DNA of 64,000 nucleotides from Asterias amurensis. Lineage: Eukaryota; Echinodermata; Asteroidea; Forcipulatida; Asteriidae. This document shows, in pieces, positions 40,001-49,595 of the stretch. The notes under the pieces were generated by a model. The model made no database searches and was not told the DNA's origin. It was given only the letters and a program-made list of their open reading frames with translations. How positions within the stretch are numbered: the stretch's first letter is position 1; each line of letters starts with the position of its first letter. The stretch is taken from positions 7,559,501-7,623,500 of the forward strand of contig NC_092665.1 of the NCBI RefSeq assembly GCF_032118995.1, in the 5' to 3' direction. The translations under genes and the position numbers were made by a program.

Positions 40001-43000
40001 CTATTTCGCGCGAAATTGAATGCTTTACTGAAAAGGGTGATTAAAATAAGTTTAAAAGTACCAACAGAACCGGAGCCCGTGAGAATGGGAGGGGAGTGTT
40101 GCGTACGCGATGTTCCATCGTCTGTATGGGTGTGTTTAAAACCCAGGAAACCCGTTAGTGGCAGTTGAAATGATTTTGAGAATGTTCACAATGTGCATAC
40201 ATCAAATTATACCCACATTACATTATAGCGTTAATTCAGTTAAAATATAATTTTGCGTTAAAATATACAATTTGTACTATCAACTTATAAAGTTAAATAC
40301 TACCAATACCCAATGTGCTGACCAATCAAACATTTCTGTTTTATTAAATCACTTTAAAATATTAAAACCACATCATTGGTGTTTTTATTTATCAAATGAT
40401 TACTGCTGATCGATGACGATAGGGGACCACTGGCCAAAACCACGACTCGATCCAATGGGGTAAACCAAGAGGCTGTAATTATTTGTTGCTCGATATGTGG
40501 CCAAAATCTGTGTGCACCCCCAAATGTATAGCTTGAGCCAATGAAGCATTGGACCAAGTTAGGCTGCGGTTGTATAGGAGGTGTTTAAAACATTCATTGA
40601 ACGACCTCTACTGACCACCAAATGACATTTGGCCAATTATTTTGTTGACCATCCCTTAATTCTGAAAACACATAATTAAAGATACTAGACACTATTGGTA
40701 ATTGTCACAGACCAGTCTTCTCACTTGGTGTATCTCAACATATGCATAAAATAATAATATATATACACCATAAACAAAGATACACAGCTTATAACCGTAG
40801 AAATATGGATGGACATTTTGAATAGTGATAATGTGATTGCAACAAAGGATTTTTTGTTCCAATGGTTTATCTTTTATAAATTTGGAAAGAGTGCCAATAT
40901 TGGTGTTAGAAACGTCTTATGCTATCATCTTAAAGACATGGACACTATTGGGAATTGTCAAAGACCAGTCTTCTCACATGATGTATCTCAACATAAAATT
41001 ATGCATAAAATAACAAACCAGTGACAATTTGGACTCAATTGGTCGTCGAGGTTACGAGATAATAATGGAAACAAAACACCCTTGTCACTCGAAGTTGTGT
41101 GCTTTTAGATGGTTGATTTCGAGACCTCAAATTCTAAATCTGAGGTCTCGAAATCAAATTCGTGGAAAATTACTTCTCTCTCGAAAACTATGTCACTTCA
41201 GAGGGAGCCGTTTCTCACAATGTTTTATACTATCAACCTCTCCCCATTACTCGTCACCAAGTAAGGTTTTATGCTAATAATTATTTTGAGTAATTACCAA
41301 TAGTGTCCACTGCCTTTAAATGCTGTTAAATTTAAATAAAGACTTACCAGTTTCAATAGTCTCAGCTGCAAGATAATCAGAAGATATAGAAATGTTAAAG
41401 TTGCAAACAAAGCCTAATGGTGAACCGACTAAACAAGATTAATTCGTGATAACTCACTATTCATAAATATCTGAGACAGTTTCGTTATTCCTATTGGTGG
41501 AGAGCGCGTCACGTGGGGGTGTTTAAACCTTTGATAAAGACCAGTGTTTATAATCGGTTGTGAGCGGATACTCCGCGCTAGTCTTGATGCAAGCTGTGGG
41601 TGAGTTGGCCGCGCTGTGTGTGAAAGGAAAACCAGAACGTCTTGCACCAAGACTATACGCGCTTGCGCACGAACGGAACCGGAAACTGTCGGAAATAGGC
41701 ATGCAACACACGAACATCGTACATGTACATGTAACATGTACATACCATGGAGGTTTAACCAAAAAGGTTCTTATGAATGCGAAGGGTAGCTACTAGTTCT
41801 TTCACGGCCGTTGAAAACCTTGCAGGGTCGAATTGCCTTGTGATAAGGCCCTCGCCTTCGGCTCGGGCCTTTATCACACGGCAATTCGACCCTGCGCTGT
41901 ATTAAACGGCTGTGAAAGAACTAGTCGCTACCCTTTTATTTCCTTATTAGTTTGTGTTCTTCATTACTGACCAATTTTGTAGGCCGAGAGCGTGGTCAAT
42001 CGCGGACCAATCGTGGGCCAAACGTGGGAGGATCATCATGGGCGGGGTGGGATCTCCTAGGTCGGGAAGCTGCTGCTAGCTCTCCCAACACTAATTTTGA
42101 ACATGTTAACACATAGACGTCGACTCTACACGATGGAAAAGTGGCCGAGAGGGTGATCATTCGCGGACCAATCGTGGGCCAAACGTCGGAGGATCTCCAT
42201 AAACGTGGTCGGGTCGGGTAGGGATCTCCTAGGTCGGGAAGCTACAAGCTCTCCCATGCTAATATTTTGAACATGTTCAAAATAAGCGTAGCCGGTTCGT
42301 GGCCGACAATTTGCGGGGCAAAGTCGTAGTGGGAACGCCATTATCGTACAAGCAGCGTGATAGCATCGTGGTGAGATCTCTGTGTTTGTAATAAAAACGA
42401 AACGCCGTCGGCAACCATTTCGAAGTAGAAAACCGCTACGTCAGCATTGGTCTTGGTGTCTTCGTCAGTAATCGTAGTGGCAGCGACTCAGAGCACTTTT
42501 TGCGTAGAAATAGTAAAGTTGGGCGGAGTCTTGAATTTTCCAAATTGCTTGATTTTGACGGCGAACAATCCCCGACTTGATAATTTTTTTGAGATCGGGG
42601 TGATTGGCACGATCTTCTCAAGGTCATAGTGCTGTGCGAACGGGATAACAGACATCGCCACAAGTCGTACTGGAAGCGTACTAGAAGCGTAATATGGTCA
42701 GCACCAGCGTAGTGGTATCGTCTTACAGTCTTCAAATAGGTTTTTGTAACAACCTGTTTTGGTAAAACGATGTATCTCAAAAAATCCAATTTCAAGAAAA
42801 ATAGGTTTCAAATTACTGACCAATTTTGTAGGCCGAGAGCGTGGTCAATCGCGGACCAATCGTGGGCCAAACGTGGGAGGATCATCATGGGCGGGGTGGG
42901 ATCTCCTAGGTCGGGAAGCTGCTGCTAGCTCTCCCAACACTAATTTTGAACATGTTAACACATAGACGTCGACTCTACACGATGGAAAAGTGGCCGAGAG

Positions 43001-46000
43001 GGTGATCATTCGCGGACCAATCGTGGGCCAAACGTCGGAGGATCTCCATAAACGTGGTCGGGTCGGGTAGGGATCTCCTAGGTCGGGAAGCTACAAGCTC
43101 TCCCATGCTAATATTTTGAACATGTTCAAAATAAGCGTAGCCGGTTCGTGGCCGACAATTTGCGGGGCAAAGTCGTAGTGGGAACGCCATTATCGTACAA
43201 GCAGCGTGATAGCATCGTGGTGAGATCTCTGTGTTTGTAATAAAAACGAAACGCCGTCGGCAACCATTTCGAAGTAGAAAACCGCTACGTCAGCATTGGT
43301 CTTGGTGTCTTCGTCAGTAATCGTAGTGGCAGCGACTCAGAGCACTTTTTGCGTAGAAATAGTAAAGTTGGGCGGAGTCTTGAATTTTCCAAATTGCTTG
43401 ATTTTGACGGCGAACAAACCCCGACTTGATAATTTTTTTGAGATCGGGGTGATTGGCACGATCTTCTCAAGGTCATAGTGCTGTGCGAACGGGATAACAG
43501 ACATCGCCACAAGTCGTACTGGAAGCGTACTAGAAGCGTAATATGGTCAGCACCAGCGTAGTGGTATCGTCTTACAGTCTTCAAATAGGTTTTTGTAACA
43601 ACCTGTTTTGGTAAAACGATGTATCTCAAAAAATCCAATTTCAAGAAAAATAGGTTTCAAGTTGAAATAACTGCCTTTTTATTTCAGAATATTGGATTGT
43701 CATTTATTTTAGATTTTCACTAATCTAATAATTGAAAATAAGTTTCCATATTTTGTTTATAAGTTTTTGAACATTATTGAAGAAACTGTGACAGTTTATT
43801 CAAAGATACATCATTTCACCGAAATAATGCACCCTCACAGGAAAGCGTATCTCGTCAAACTGATGCATAACAATGGTATACTGAAAAGCATTTGGGATGT
43901 TGATTAATTTGCTAAAATGGTGTATGTCAGAGAGATACACCATTTTACCATATTTTGACTTTTGACTTTGAAGCATGACAGTACAGTCGCGATTTAGTCT
44001 GTAATTTGCAATTTTTTTATTTTGACGGCGATTGTGCCCCGATTTGAAGAAAAAAAATCAGATCGGGGTGATCGGCATGATCTTTGTAAGGTCGTAGTGC
44101 TGTGTGGACGGGGTATAAAGGAACAAAAGACCAACAAGGATGATTGATGGCTTCAAGTACAACTTCTATGATTAAATACTAACGCGGGAGACTTATACAA
44201 TACAACAAACACTGTACACATGAACTGCCACCTTAAGAAATCACTGCCGTCATCACTGTAGGCCTATTGGGTAATAGCCACAATTTATGTTACTGTCCTA
44301 AAAACATTTTAATAAGTCATTCTACAAAACGTAAACATAACTTACCGGCCATTTCTGCGAAGGTCGGTTGTGCTGATGTGAGAGAAAAAAAAACATAGTT
44401 TGCTTTCATTAATTCACGAAGTAAAATTGTATACTTAAGTAGATCGCACAACATATGAAGTGGGGGAATTGTGTTTCAAAATATTGCTTAAAGGAACATT
44501 ACAGAATTTGTAATTCGGCGAAAATCAGTCATTTAACTTTAACATACCGCACGATGTGATTAGATCTCGGTGGTTGGCTGACGTGGAGCCATGTGGAGGC
44601 CGCCAGATAACCGACAGGGAAAGTCACATCATAAAGCAATGGTCACATCCCACGCCAATAATACTCACTATGACATTCTTGGCTCTTTAAGAGTCTGTGT
44701 ACTTGTAACACACAAAAGAATGTCCACAGTATGAAGATAATAATAAAAATAATAATATCGAAGTCTTATATAGCGCACGTTTCTACCAAACAAGGTACTC
44801 AAGGCGCCGAGTATATACAAACTTTCAGAAAGATAAAGGTTATTGAAGTGGTGAATTCTGAAACCCAATTATTTAGCACCTTAAGGGTTTACAAGGTGCT
44901 ACGGCGGATACAGCCGCCACAGCCAGGAACACCTTCTCCTTTTTTCCGATAACTGCACCTGGTTCTTTTACATGCGTTACACAACACAGGACGAAGGACG
45001 AAGCAATGGTTATAGTGTCTTGCTTAAAAAGACGCAAGTGTCACAGCTCGAAATAATGTTCGTCTCACTTGGACGACAAGTACTTTTGTGACCTGTTTTA
45101 CTAATTTTTTCAAAAGCTTCAGCACCCCAGCAAGTAATATTTTAAGGGAAGCTTTCTTCTATCATCATCTTCAAACGGTGTACGTTTAAAGTAAATCTGT
45201 AAACATTGTGTTTTGTGTTACAAAAAGATACCCAAATCCGTTAAAGGAACACGTTGGATCGGTCGAGTTGGTCTTTGAAAAGCGTTTGTAATTGTAGTTG
45301 TAAAATGCATATAGATAGAAAGATGTTGTAAAAGTAGAATACAATGATCCACAATAACATGCCTCGAAATGGCACGGTTTTCCTTTTACCTCGTCGACTA
45401 ACACGGTCGGCCATTTATGGGAATCAAATTAATGTTTGACTCCCATAACTGGCCGGCCGTGTTAGTTCGCAAAGTATTAAAGGAAACCACGCAATTTAGA
45501 GGAAAATTTGTGTGGATCATATATTCTACTTTTAAAACATCTTTCCAACCATATGCATTTTATAACAAACGGTTCCAAACGCTTTTTATAGACCAACTCG
45601 TCCGATCCAAGGCAACGTGTTCCTTTAATGTATCGAAAACCCCAGTTCACTACTTACAACTTAGATATATCACAGAAACCATTACTCCTGTTAACACAGC
45701 TAGAATCACGAAGATTAAAATAAAAACCACGATGACACGAAGTACACGTTGGTCGTCTGAGGGGTACCTTGGTGTATACCTGCGCCCTCTACGATCATCA
45801 TTAGGAATGTCTAGAAAGTCTCCTTCCACTCCAAAACGAGGCCAATGGAATCGACGTGTTCCATGTGCACCTGATGGGTTTGTATACATATAGACAGTAT
45901 CCCCAACCTAAAGACATAAATACAACTCAAATCAGTCTCATTGTTAACTTAATTGGTTTGTTGAATTTCCTGAATTGGTTTACCGGACAAGAAAACCGTG

Positions 46001-47646
46001 TTTTGAAATTAATGTTTGTAAAGGTGTCTCACAAAAACACATTTAAAAATGTGTTACAGTCACTATGAATGATTTTTGTTAAATAAACATTAAGCTTTCT
46101 CTGGAAGTCTTCCACCGTGACCCAAGAGCTAAAGCTCAACATCTTCAAGACAGCCTGCCTACCTATACTCCTATATACGGCTGTGTGACATGGGTCCTTA
46201 TACAAGCACCTCGCTGCATATCTCAATAGCTATCACACACATAACTGCCTCTGCATCATAGGCCTACTTGGAATAAAACGTCTCGACAGGGTTTTTCAAC
46301 ACGGTTTGGAAATCATACGGAAGCCTGCCAATTAGCCACTCAATATATATAAGCTCTTTTATACTCTCCATCTCAGGGGGCCGGCGCAAACAAGGTCGTC
46401 AACGCCTACTATACGCATCGTATTGTCACGGGATGTTCTGCTCTCCCCAATGGAAATTCGGAAAGAACAAGACATGATAGAATGGAGAAGCTGTTGTCCA
46501 CCTGCTGACTGATGGTGACTATTGCGTTAAAAGCCGGCTTTGTTGCGATATATAGCCGTATTCTATCGCGTAGAATGTATTTAGAGCTCTCGCATTAATG
46601 TTATTTATTTCAAGCGCGAAACAATAATTATTTTGAGCGCTCGAAATGATCATCGAGCAAAATGATTTCAAAAAACATGTTGAAATCGTGTTATACGAAC
46701 ATTATTTGGTAAGAACAAACTTACCTACTTTGAGTGCTCAAAATGATTTATTTCAAGTGAACTTTAATATCCAGACAGTCCTATATTTTGCCCAATCCAT
46801 GTCTTCTCCGTGTAGCAACCAGCTATTATAGAGTGTGCAAGTCTCGCGCAAGTCTCTGAGAGCGTGTCCGAACATCCGGGACCTTCACGATCCAAACCTT
46901 AGGGAGTTTTACGTGTGGGCGATTTTGTTTCGTCCATTATTTTAGTTTAACGTAGTTTGTGACCATGACAACTTTTTATATCGTTGGAAATGTGTAACTA
47001 ATAATAATAATAATGGAAATTTATATAGCGCCTATCCATGTAAACATGCTCCTGGGCGCTGAACAACAAATAGAAAACATATTAAAATCCATACAATTAA
47101 AACACCCATTAGAAATACAGTAAACATGTAATAAATGCAGAATTTGTACACAACCAAACTAACCTAAACATAAGAAAGTACAGTCAAATCAACAAAATAG
47201 CAATAAAACTTCACCTTAAAAACATCCTTGTCCCAGAGCTTCACTTTAATTAACATAATATAAAATTAAAATAAAAAAATTAAAAACATTTGTGTATTAA
47301 TTTGTTATAAAAGCTTAAACAAGACATCGACGAAAAAATGAATAAAACGCTCACTATAAGCGATAAACTCCAAACGGGAAATTCGTTGTATTTATTTCTC
47401 ATCAAAATGACATTTCAGATATAATTTAAAGCAAAGATTTGATTTCAGAAAGAATAAAGTGTTTCGTCTAATGTGCTTTCTCGGTCCAATACGCGAGGCT
47501 TTCACTCTAATCACCATGAAAGTACATTGGTCTCTTCATAATGCTCGGACTTAAAACAAATAAATATTTTCAGAGTTTAATAAGAATAGCACCTGTCCAC
47601 CCAAAATACTTACCATGTTACGAGGTGAGTAAGATGACTTGTACAT
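31814..47646 (-). CDS. Type II membrane mucin-like protein: TM, SEA, EGF, Thr/Pro repeats, novel Cys-rich modules (9 exons)
   Basis: Exons (minus strand): 47646-47614, 45907-45658, 44372-44346, 41365-41348, 38282-38179, 36756-36689, 36354-36194, 35556-35464, 34053-31814. They total 2994 nt, 997 residues plus stop, with all splice phases matching. Residues 1-68 are a basic cytoplasmic tail with no signal peptide. Residues 69-91 are one membrane span (VIVVFILIFVILAVLTGVMV). Residues 95-109 are a stalk, 110-221 a SEA domain with a GSLTI site, and 222-251 an EGF domain with six Cys. Residues 253-470 are Thr/Pro repeats (TTTDTPTTTE). Residues 474-997 hold repeated Cys-rich modules I do not recognise. 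I infer an epithelial or coelomocyte surface glycoprotein. Extra exons cannot be excluded, but none is needed. Confidence 0.85.
33418..33990 (-). repeat. 36-bp-type VNTR encoding TTTDTPTTTE
   Basis: Degenerate 36-bp units seen on the plus strand as GTTGTGGTTGGTGTGTCAGT TGTTGTTGAC-type sequence. Some units are shortened (DTPTTDTPTTT) or altered (TDGP, TDSP). The long open frames on the opposite strand (33220-33963, 33426-34064) are by-products of the repeat. Confidence 0.9.
34090..34470 (-). mobile_element. tRNA-headed SINE, minus strand
   Basis: Reverse complement of the family F SINE: GCTCTTAACCGCTCGGCCAC at 34440-34459 is the tRNA-like head, with AAGGACACAAGTGTCACGGC and TGGGACCAACGGCTTTACGT in the body. 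In intron 8 of the mucin-like gene. Confidence 0.72.
34805..35128 (+). mobile_element. Family A element
   Basis: TTAAAGGCACTGGACACTTG at the left and ATAGTGTCTTTAA at the right, with CTCAGCTGAGG in the centre. Confidence 0.72.
35464..35556 (-). CDS. Type II mucin exon 8 (EGF-like domain)
   Basis: CNLYCANGGTLDRPNCECNC followed by AGSFLGIECK: six cysteines in C-x3-C-x10-C-x-C-x-C-x8-C spacing. This is a phase 1-1 module exon, the classic shuffled EGF arrangement. Acceptor TTTTCAG, donor AAAG|GTGAGA. Confidence 0.85.
35565..35720 (+). repeat. Duplicated segment, copy 1 (partner at 40745-40900)
   Basis: TATATACACCATAAA, GTAGAAATATGGATGGACAT, GATAATGTGATTGCAACAAA and TGGTTTATCTTTTATAAATT occur in the same order in both places, each followed by a family A copy. 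Confidence 0.75.
35781..36111 (+). mobile_element. Family A element
   Basis: TTAAAGACACTGGACACTAT to CAGTGTCCAGTTCCTTTAA, between mucin exons 8 and 7. Confidence 0.75.
36194..36354 (-). CDS. Type II mucin exon 7 (SEA domain, cleavage-site half)
   Basis: (R)PGSLTIDFESIFHQAVNPDR and FREEFRTFMEEQVATGSIGE, ending FTLHVYN. GSLTIDF sits where SEA domains have the GSVVV autoproteolysis turn. Donor AACA|GTGAGT. Confidence 0.82.
36689..36756 (-). CDS. Type II mucin exon 6 (SEA domain, middle)
   Basis: MDMIYESSSLNDVYIETVVH and DI, then a split Arg codon. It matches the SEA helix-strand segment (ly-x-x-S-x-l-x-x-vyi-x-t). Acceptor CTTTGACAG, donor TAAG|GTAAAA. Confidence 0.8.
36882..37137. mobile_element. 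Family E element, copy 3
   Basis: TGTGCGTTCGATTATCGATA at the left, GCTAATCGAACGCACCC at the right. A family A remnant (GAAAGTGTCCAATGGCTTTAA) lies shortly after it, at 37520-37541. Confidence 0.72.
38017..38154. mobile_element. Family D element, diverged copy
   Basis: CAGCCGATTTCACAAAACGC to GTGAAATCGACGGCTGG. It ends about 25 bp from mucin exon 5. Confidence 0.68.
38179..38282 (-). CDS. Type II mucin exon 5 (SEA domain, N-terminal part)
   Basis: (E)FVGGNVTFDKEYLPVYNDHS and SAEYQNLAKTFISE. The F-x-G-x-hydrophobic strand and the S-x-EY-x-x-L-A-x-x-F helix are typical of SEA domains. Donor GAG|GTATGT. Confidence 0.8.
38586..38852 (+). mobile_element. Family A fragment
   Basis: TCACTTTGTGTATCCCAACA, AAAAACACCCTTGTTGCACA and CATCTCTCCATTGCTC are family A body sequence. 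Both TTAA ends are missing. The 38853-40675 stretch after it (mucin intron 4) has no feature I recognise. Confidence 0.6.
40745..40900 (+). repeat. Duplicated segment, copy 2 (partner at 35565-35720)
   Basis: See the partner entry. It is preceded by a family A start (40676, TTAAAGATACTAGACACTAT) broken off after about 80 bp. Because family A sequence lies beside both copies, the duplication may have travelled with it. Confidence 0.75.
40930..41319 (+). mobile_element. Family A element next to mucin exon 4
   Basis: TTAAAGACATGGACACTATT to AGTGTCCACTGCCTTTAA. Its right end is 29 bp from the 18-nt micro-exon. Confidence 0.75.
41348..41365 (-). CDS. Type II mucin exon 4 (18-nt stalk micro-exon)
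   Basis: Acceptor ATTATCTTGCAG and donor ACTG|GTAAGT flank 18 nt coding ETIET in phase 1-1. Skipping it keeps the frame, so it may be alternative. Confidence 0.6.
41783..41936. repeat. Long perfect-arm hairpin
   Basis: The left arm has AGGGTAGCTACTAGTTCTTT and CAGGGTCGAATTGCC; the right arm has GGCAATTCGACCCTG and AAAGAACTAGTCGCTACCCT. The loop is around CTCGCCTTCGGCTCGGG. It is probably a palindromic transposon. Confidence 0.8.
41963..43660 (+). repeat. Two near-identical 849-bp tandem copies
   Basis: Copy 1 is 41963-42811 and copy 2 is 42812-43660, both starting ATTACTGACCAATTTTGTAG and ending AATAGGTTTCAA. By eye I found one difference (AACAATCCCCG against AACAAACCCCG). Each copy has an inner 160-bp-spaced repeat (CGCGGACCAATCGTGGGCCA). 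Related text (GATCGGGGTGATCGGCATGA) continues at 44060-44090, so the true repeat may be larger. No supported gene. Confidence 0.93.
44346..44372 (-). CDS. Type II mucin exon 3 (27-nt stalk micro-exon)
   Basis: Acceptor CTCTCACATCAG and donor GCCG|GTAAGT flank 27 nt coding QPTFAEMA in phase 1-1. The exon is tiny, but both splice sites are strong and both joins are in frame. Confidence 0.65.
44728..45060 (-). mobile_element. tRNA-headed SINE, minus strand, head missing
   Basis: GTCTTATATAGCGCACG, GGTACTCAAGGCGCCGAGTA and GAAACCCAATTATTTAGCAC are the reverse complement of the family F tail, followed by AAGACGCAAGTGTCACAGC. Truncated before the tRNA-like part. Confidence 0.68.
45065..45238. mobile_element. 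Half of a family H element
   Basis: AGCTTCAGCACCCCAGCAAG, GGGAAGCTTTCTTCTATCAT and GTAAACATTGTGTTTTGTGT match the right arm of 12883-13220. The left arm is absent. Confidence 0.6.
45241..45628. mobile_element. Family B palindromic element, second full copy
   Basis: TTAAAGGAACACGTTGGATC to AAGGCAACGTGTTCCTTTAA. GGCCATTTATGGG and CCCATAACTGGCC lie near the centre. Slightly diverged arms. Confidence 0.82.
45658..45907 (-). CDS. Type II mucin exon 2 (cytoplasmic tail and membrane span)
   Basis: VGDTVYMYTNPSGAHGTRRF, then Arg-rich DDRRGRRYTPRYPSDDQR, then the hydrophobic span to SVIYLS. Positive residues sit on the N-terminal side of the span, which predicts N-inside (type II) topology. Donor AGTT|GTAAGT, phase 1. 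A family B palindrome ends only about 30 bp downstream of this exon. Confidence 0.85.
46081..46520 (+). pseudogene. Decayed non-LTR retrotransposon fragment (C-terminal reverse transcriptase region)
   Basis: Broken frames read KLNIFKTACLPILLYGCVTW, then NCLCI...LGIKRLDRV and PIS/ANxPLN-like text. (K)xxIFxxxxLxxLLYGCExW and LGIKxxDRV are typical of the region after the RT thumb in many animal LINEs. At least one stop and one frameshift interrupt it. It lies in mucin intron 1 and the rest of the element is absent. Confidence 0.6.
46999..47230. mobile_element. SINE-like element fragment
   Basis: (TAA)n, TTTATATAGCGCCTATCCAT and GCTCCTGGGCGCTGAACAAC, then A-rich text. It is related to the insert at 6393-6788. 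Confidence 0.45.
47614..47646 (-). CDS. Type II mucin exon 1 (start codon)
   Basis: Eleven codons, MYKSSYSPRNM. The donor ATG|GTAAGT is a consensus match. Upstream in frame there is a TGA and no earlier ATG. The join to exon 2 gives PRNMVGDTVYMYTNPSG. The ATG in exon 2 (45889) is an alternative start. Confidence 0.75.
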
Positions 47647-49595
47647 AGTGACTTGGTTAGAATTCAGTTTCCTCAAATCGAAACATCAAGCATCCTCCTT
47701 CTGTTTCTTTAATTTAGCCTACATCCACCAAACATATCACTGTTGTATATGAGGCCCATATTAAGCGTTTTGGGGTTGATTCTCTCCGATGCATTTGATC
47801 GACAGACCCAATATTGAGGTTGACGCATGATTATTGCAACTCTAGAAGTAAAGGTTCATTGATCACAAGAGAGAGTTTGGTGACGCGTTTGAGAGCCTAA
47901 CAATGATTATACTTAATTTGTTGGCCTCTGAAAACGTCAGCAAACTCTTTTTAAGTGATCATTGAACCTCTTAACTAACTCGGGTATACGTTGGGTGTGT
48001 ATTTAGCATGCATGACAGAAGGAAGGCCACAGAAAGGTTTTCCTTTGATATCTTCGTTTCTTTTTCAGTGTTAATACAATAGCGCATAGCGAGAGGTTTG
48101 CACTTTGCTTGTCAATATTAATTTCTAGCGAAACACAAACCATAAGTTAAATACGTTACATTTTTTGCGACTTTCCTGTCACTAGCGGTGGTTCAAAATT
48201 TGTGTTTTAGCACACGAGGGTATTAAAATGTGCTGTTCGATTTGTTCTTTTCTTTATTATATACATACGACATACGACACCATAGTTGAGTGAAGAACCA
48301 AGTGCGCACGCGCAAACTCACATACGCCAGGTCGCCCATTGTTTGTATAAGGTAATGTGGGTGATTCGTTAAACCACCGCGGTACCACAGGTTCGACTTT
48401 TGAAGGCCCTTCGTTCGAGCACTCTATGGTTCGAGCTCCTTTTCTCCCTTCCTCCATGGTAGTATACAATAGATCAAAAACCTATGGGTAAAAAACCTAA
48501 ATTATTATTCTTTATCCCCGATGCAAGTTTAACATCTCTTTTATAGATATCCGTTTCTTCATAGAAAAAAAAACAATTATCGAGAAAAAACAACGTAGAT
48601 TTAAAGTCTAAAGCATCATTTAAAACCGTTTAATTATCAAACAACAACTCAGGACAATGACACTAGTTTTTAAGTCACGAATTGACAACAATAATATTCA
48701 AAACGTGATTTTTCACATGATTAGACGATGATTAGTCGTAGTCACTCAACCACTTTTCGTGCATGAGTTGGCCCTGCTGATGGGGAGCGGCACCAAGGGG
48801 GAAGGGACTCTTTCACGAAAAAAAAAAACAAGCCATGCGGTAACTTCAACAGGCCACTCAGGTGACAACAAGGTGAACTATTTCTATTCTAAGTCTTTAA
48901 TCTTCATAAACCTATGATACAAGGTTTGCCATGCTTGTCAATTTTGTATAGCGAAATATTTTGTATTAGTGGTAATAACAGAGCATTTATAAAGCGCCAT
49001 AAAATAACTGAGCGCAAAGACAAAAGAAAAACAAACGAATTTAGGGATTGTGTAACGTCGGTTGATCGAAACGTATTAATTCTGAGTTCTTTCTTTATTT
49101 CCACTTATCCATCATACAATTGCTCTATACAACTGCCTTGCACGTCAACGCTGGTTTGGGATCCAGGGTCCTTCAAAAGTAAACACAAAAAGATAATTTA
49201 ACTGCTCCACAAACAGACTCGTAACGATTGTCAAGATCTTGATCCCGAGTGGCGTCGCTAAGCAAAGCGCCCTAAATGGTCCAAATTAAATTAATCCAAC
49301 TCGCAACATCCCGGCTCCCTAATTGCGGAACCAACAGTTTAGAGCAATTAACAAAACCAGGAAACTCAACAATCCACTAAACAATCCATATAGAGCACTG
49401 GTTAAAGTTACTGTAAACAACAGTCCGTTCCTAGTTGTCCGCTTCCAGTAAGAGGTACAACTTAGTGATTGGTCTTCTCAGTTCCGATGATCCTATGCGC
49501 ACTGTAACATACCTAACTTTGACGAAATTTGTGTCACCTTTTATTTTTGAAATGTTAATAATATTTTCTTTCATAGATAAGTTTGTTACTTCCCT
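47647..49595. other. Upstream of the mucin-like gene; no feature recognised
   Basis: AT-rich sequence without the repeat families seen elsewhere and without a supportable exon. The first few hundred bases beyond 47646 should contain the promoter and 5' UTR of the mucin-like gene. I cannot place a TATA box or start site with confidence. Confidence 0.35.

Noticed and set aside
42126..43644. Paired identical frames of 71 and 119 codons on the minus strand
   Set aside because: They are identical only because of the recent 849-bp duplication; no domain or codon signature supports them.
45417..45893. 158-codon plus-strand frame
   Set aside because: It runs through half of a family B palindrome and then antisense to mucin exon 2.
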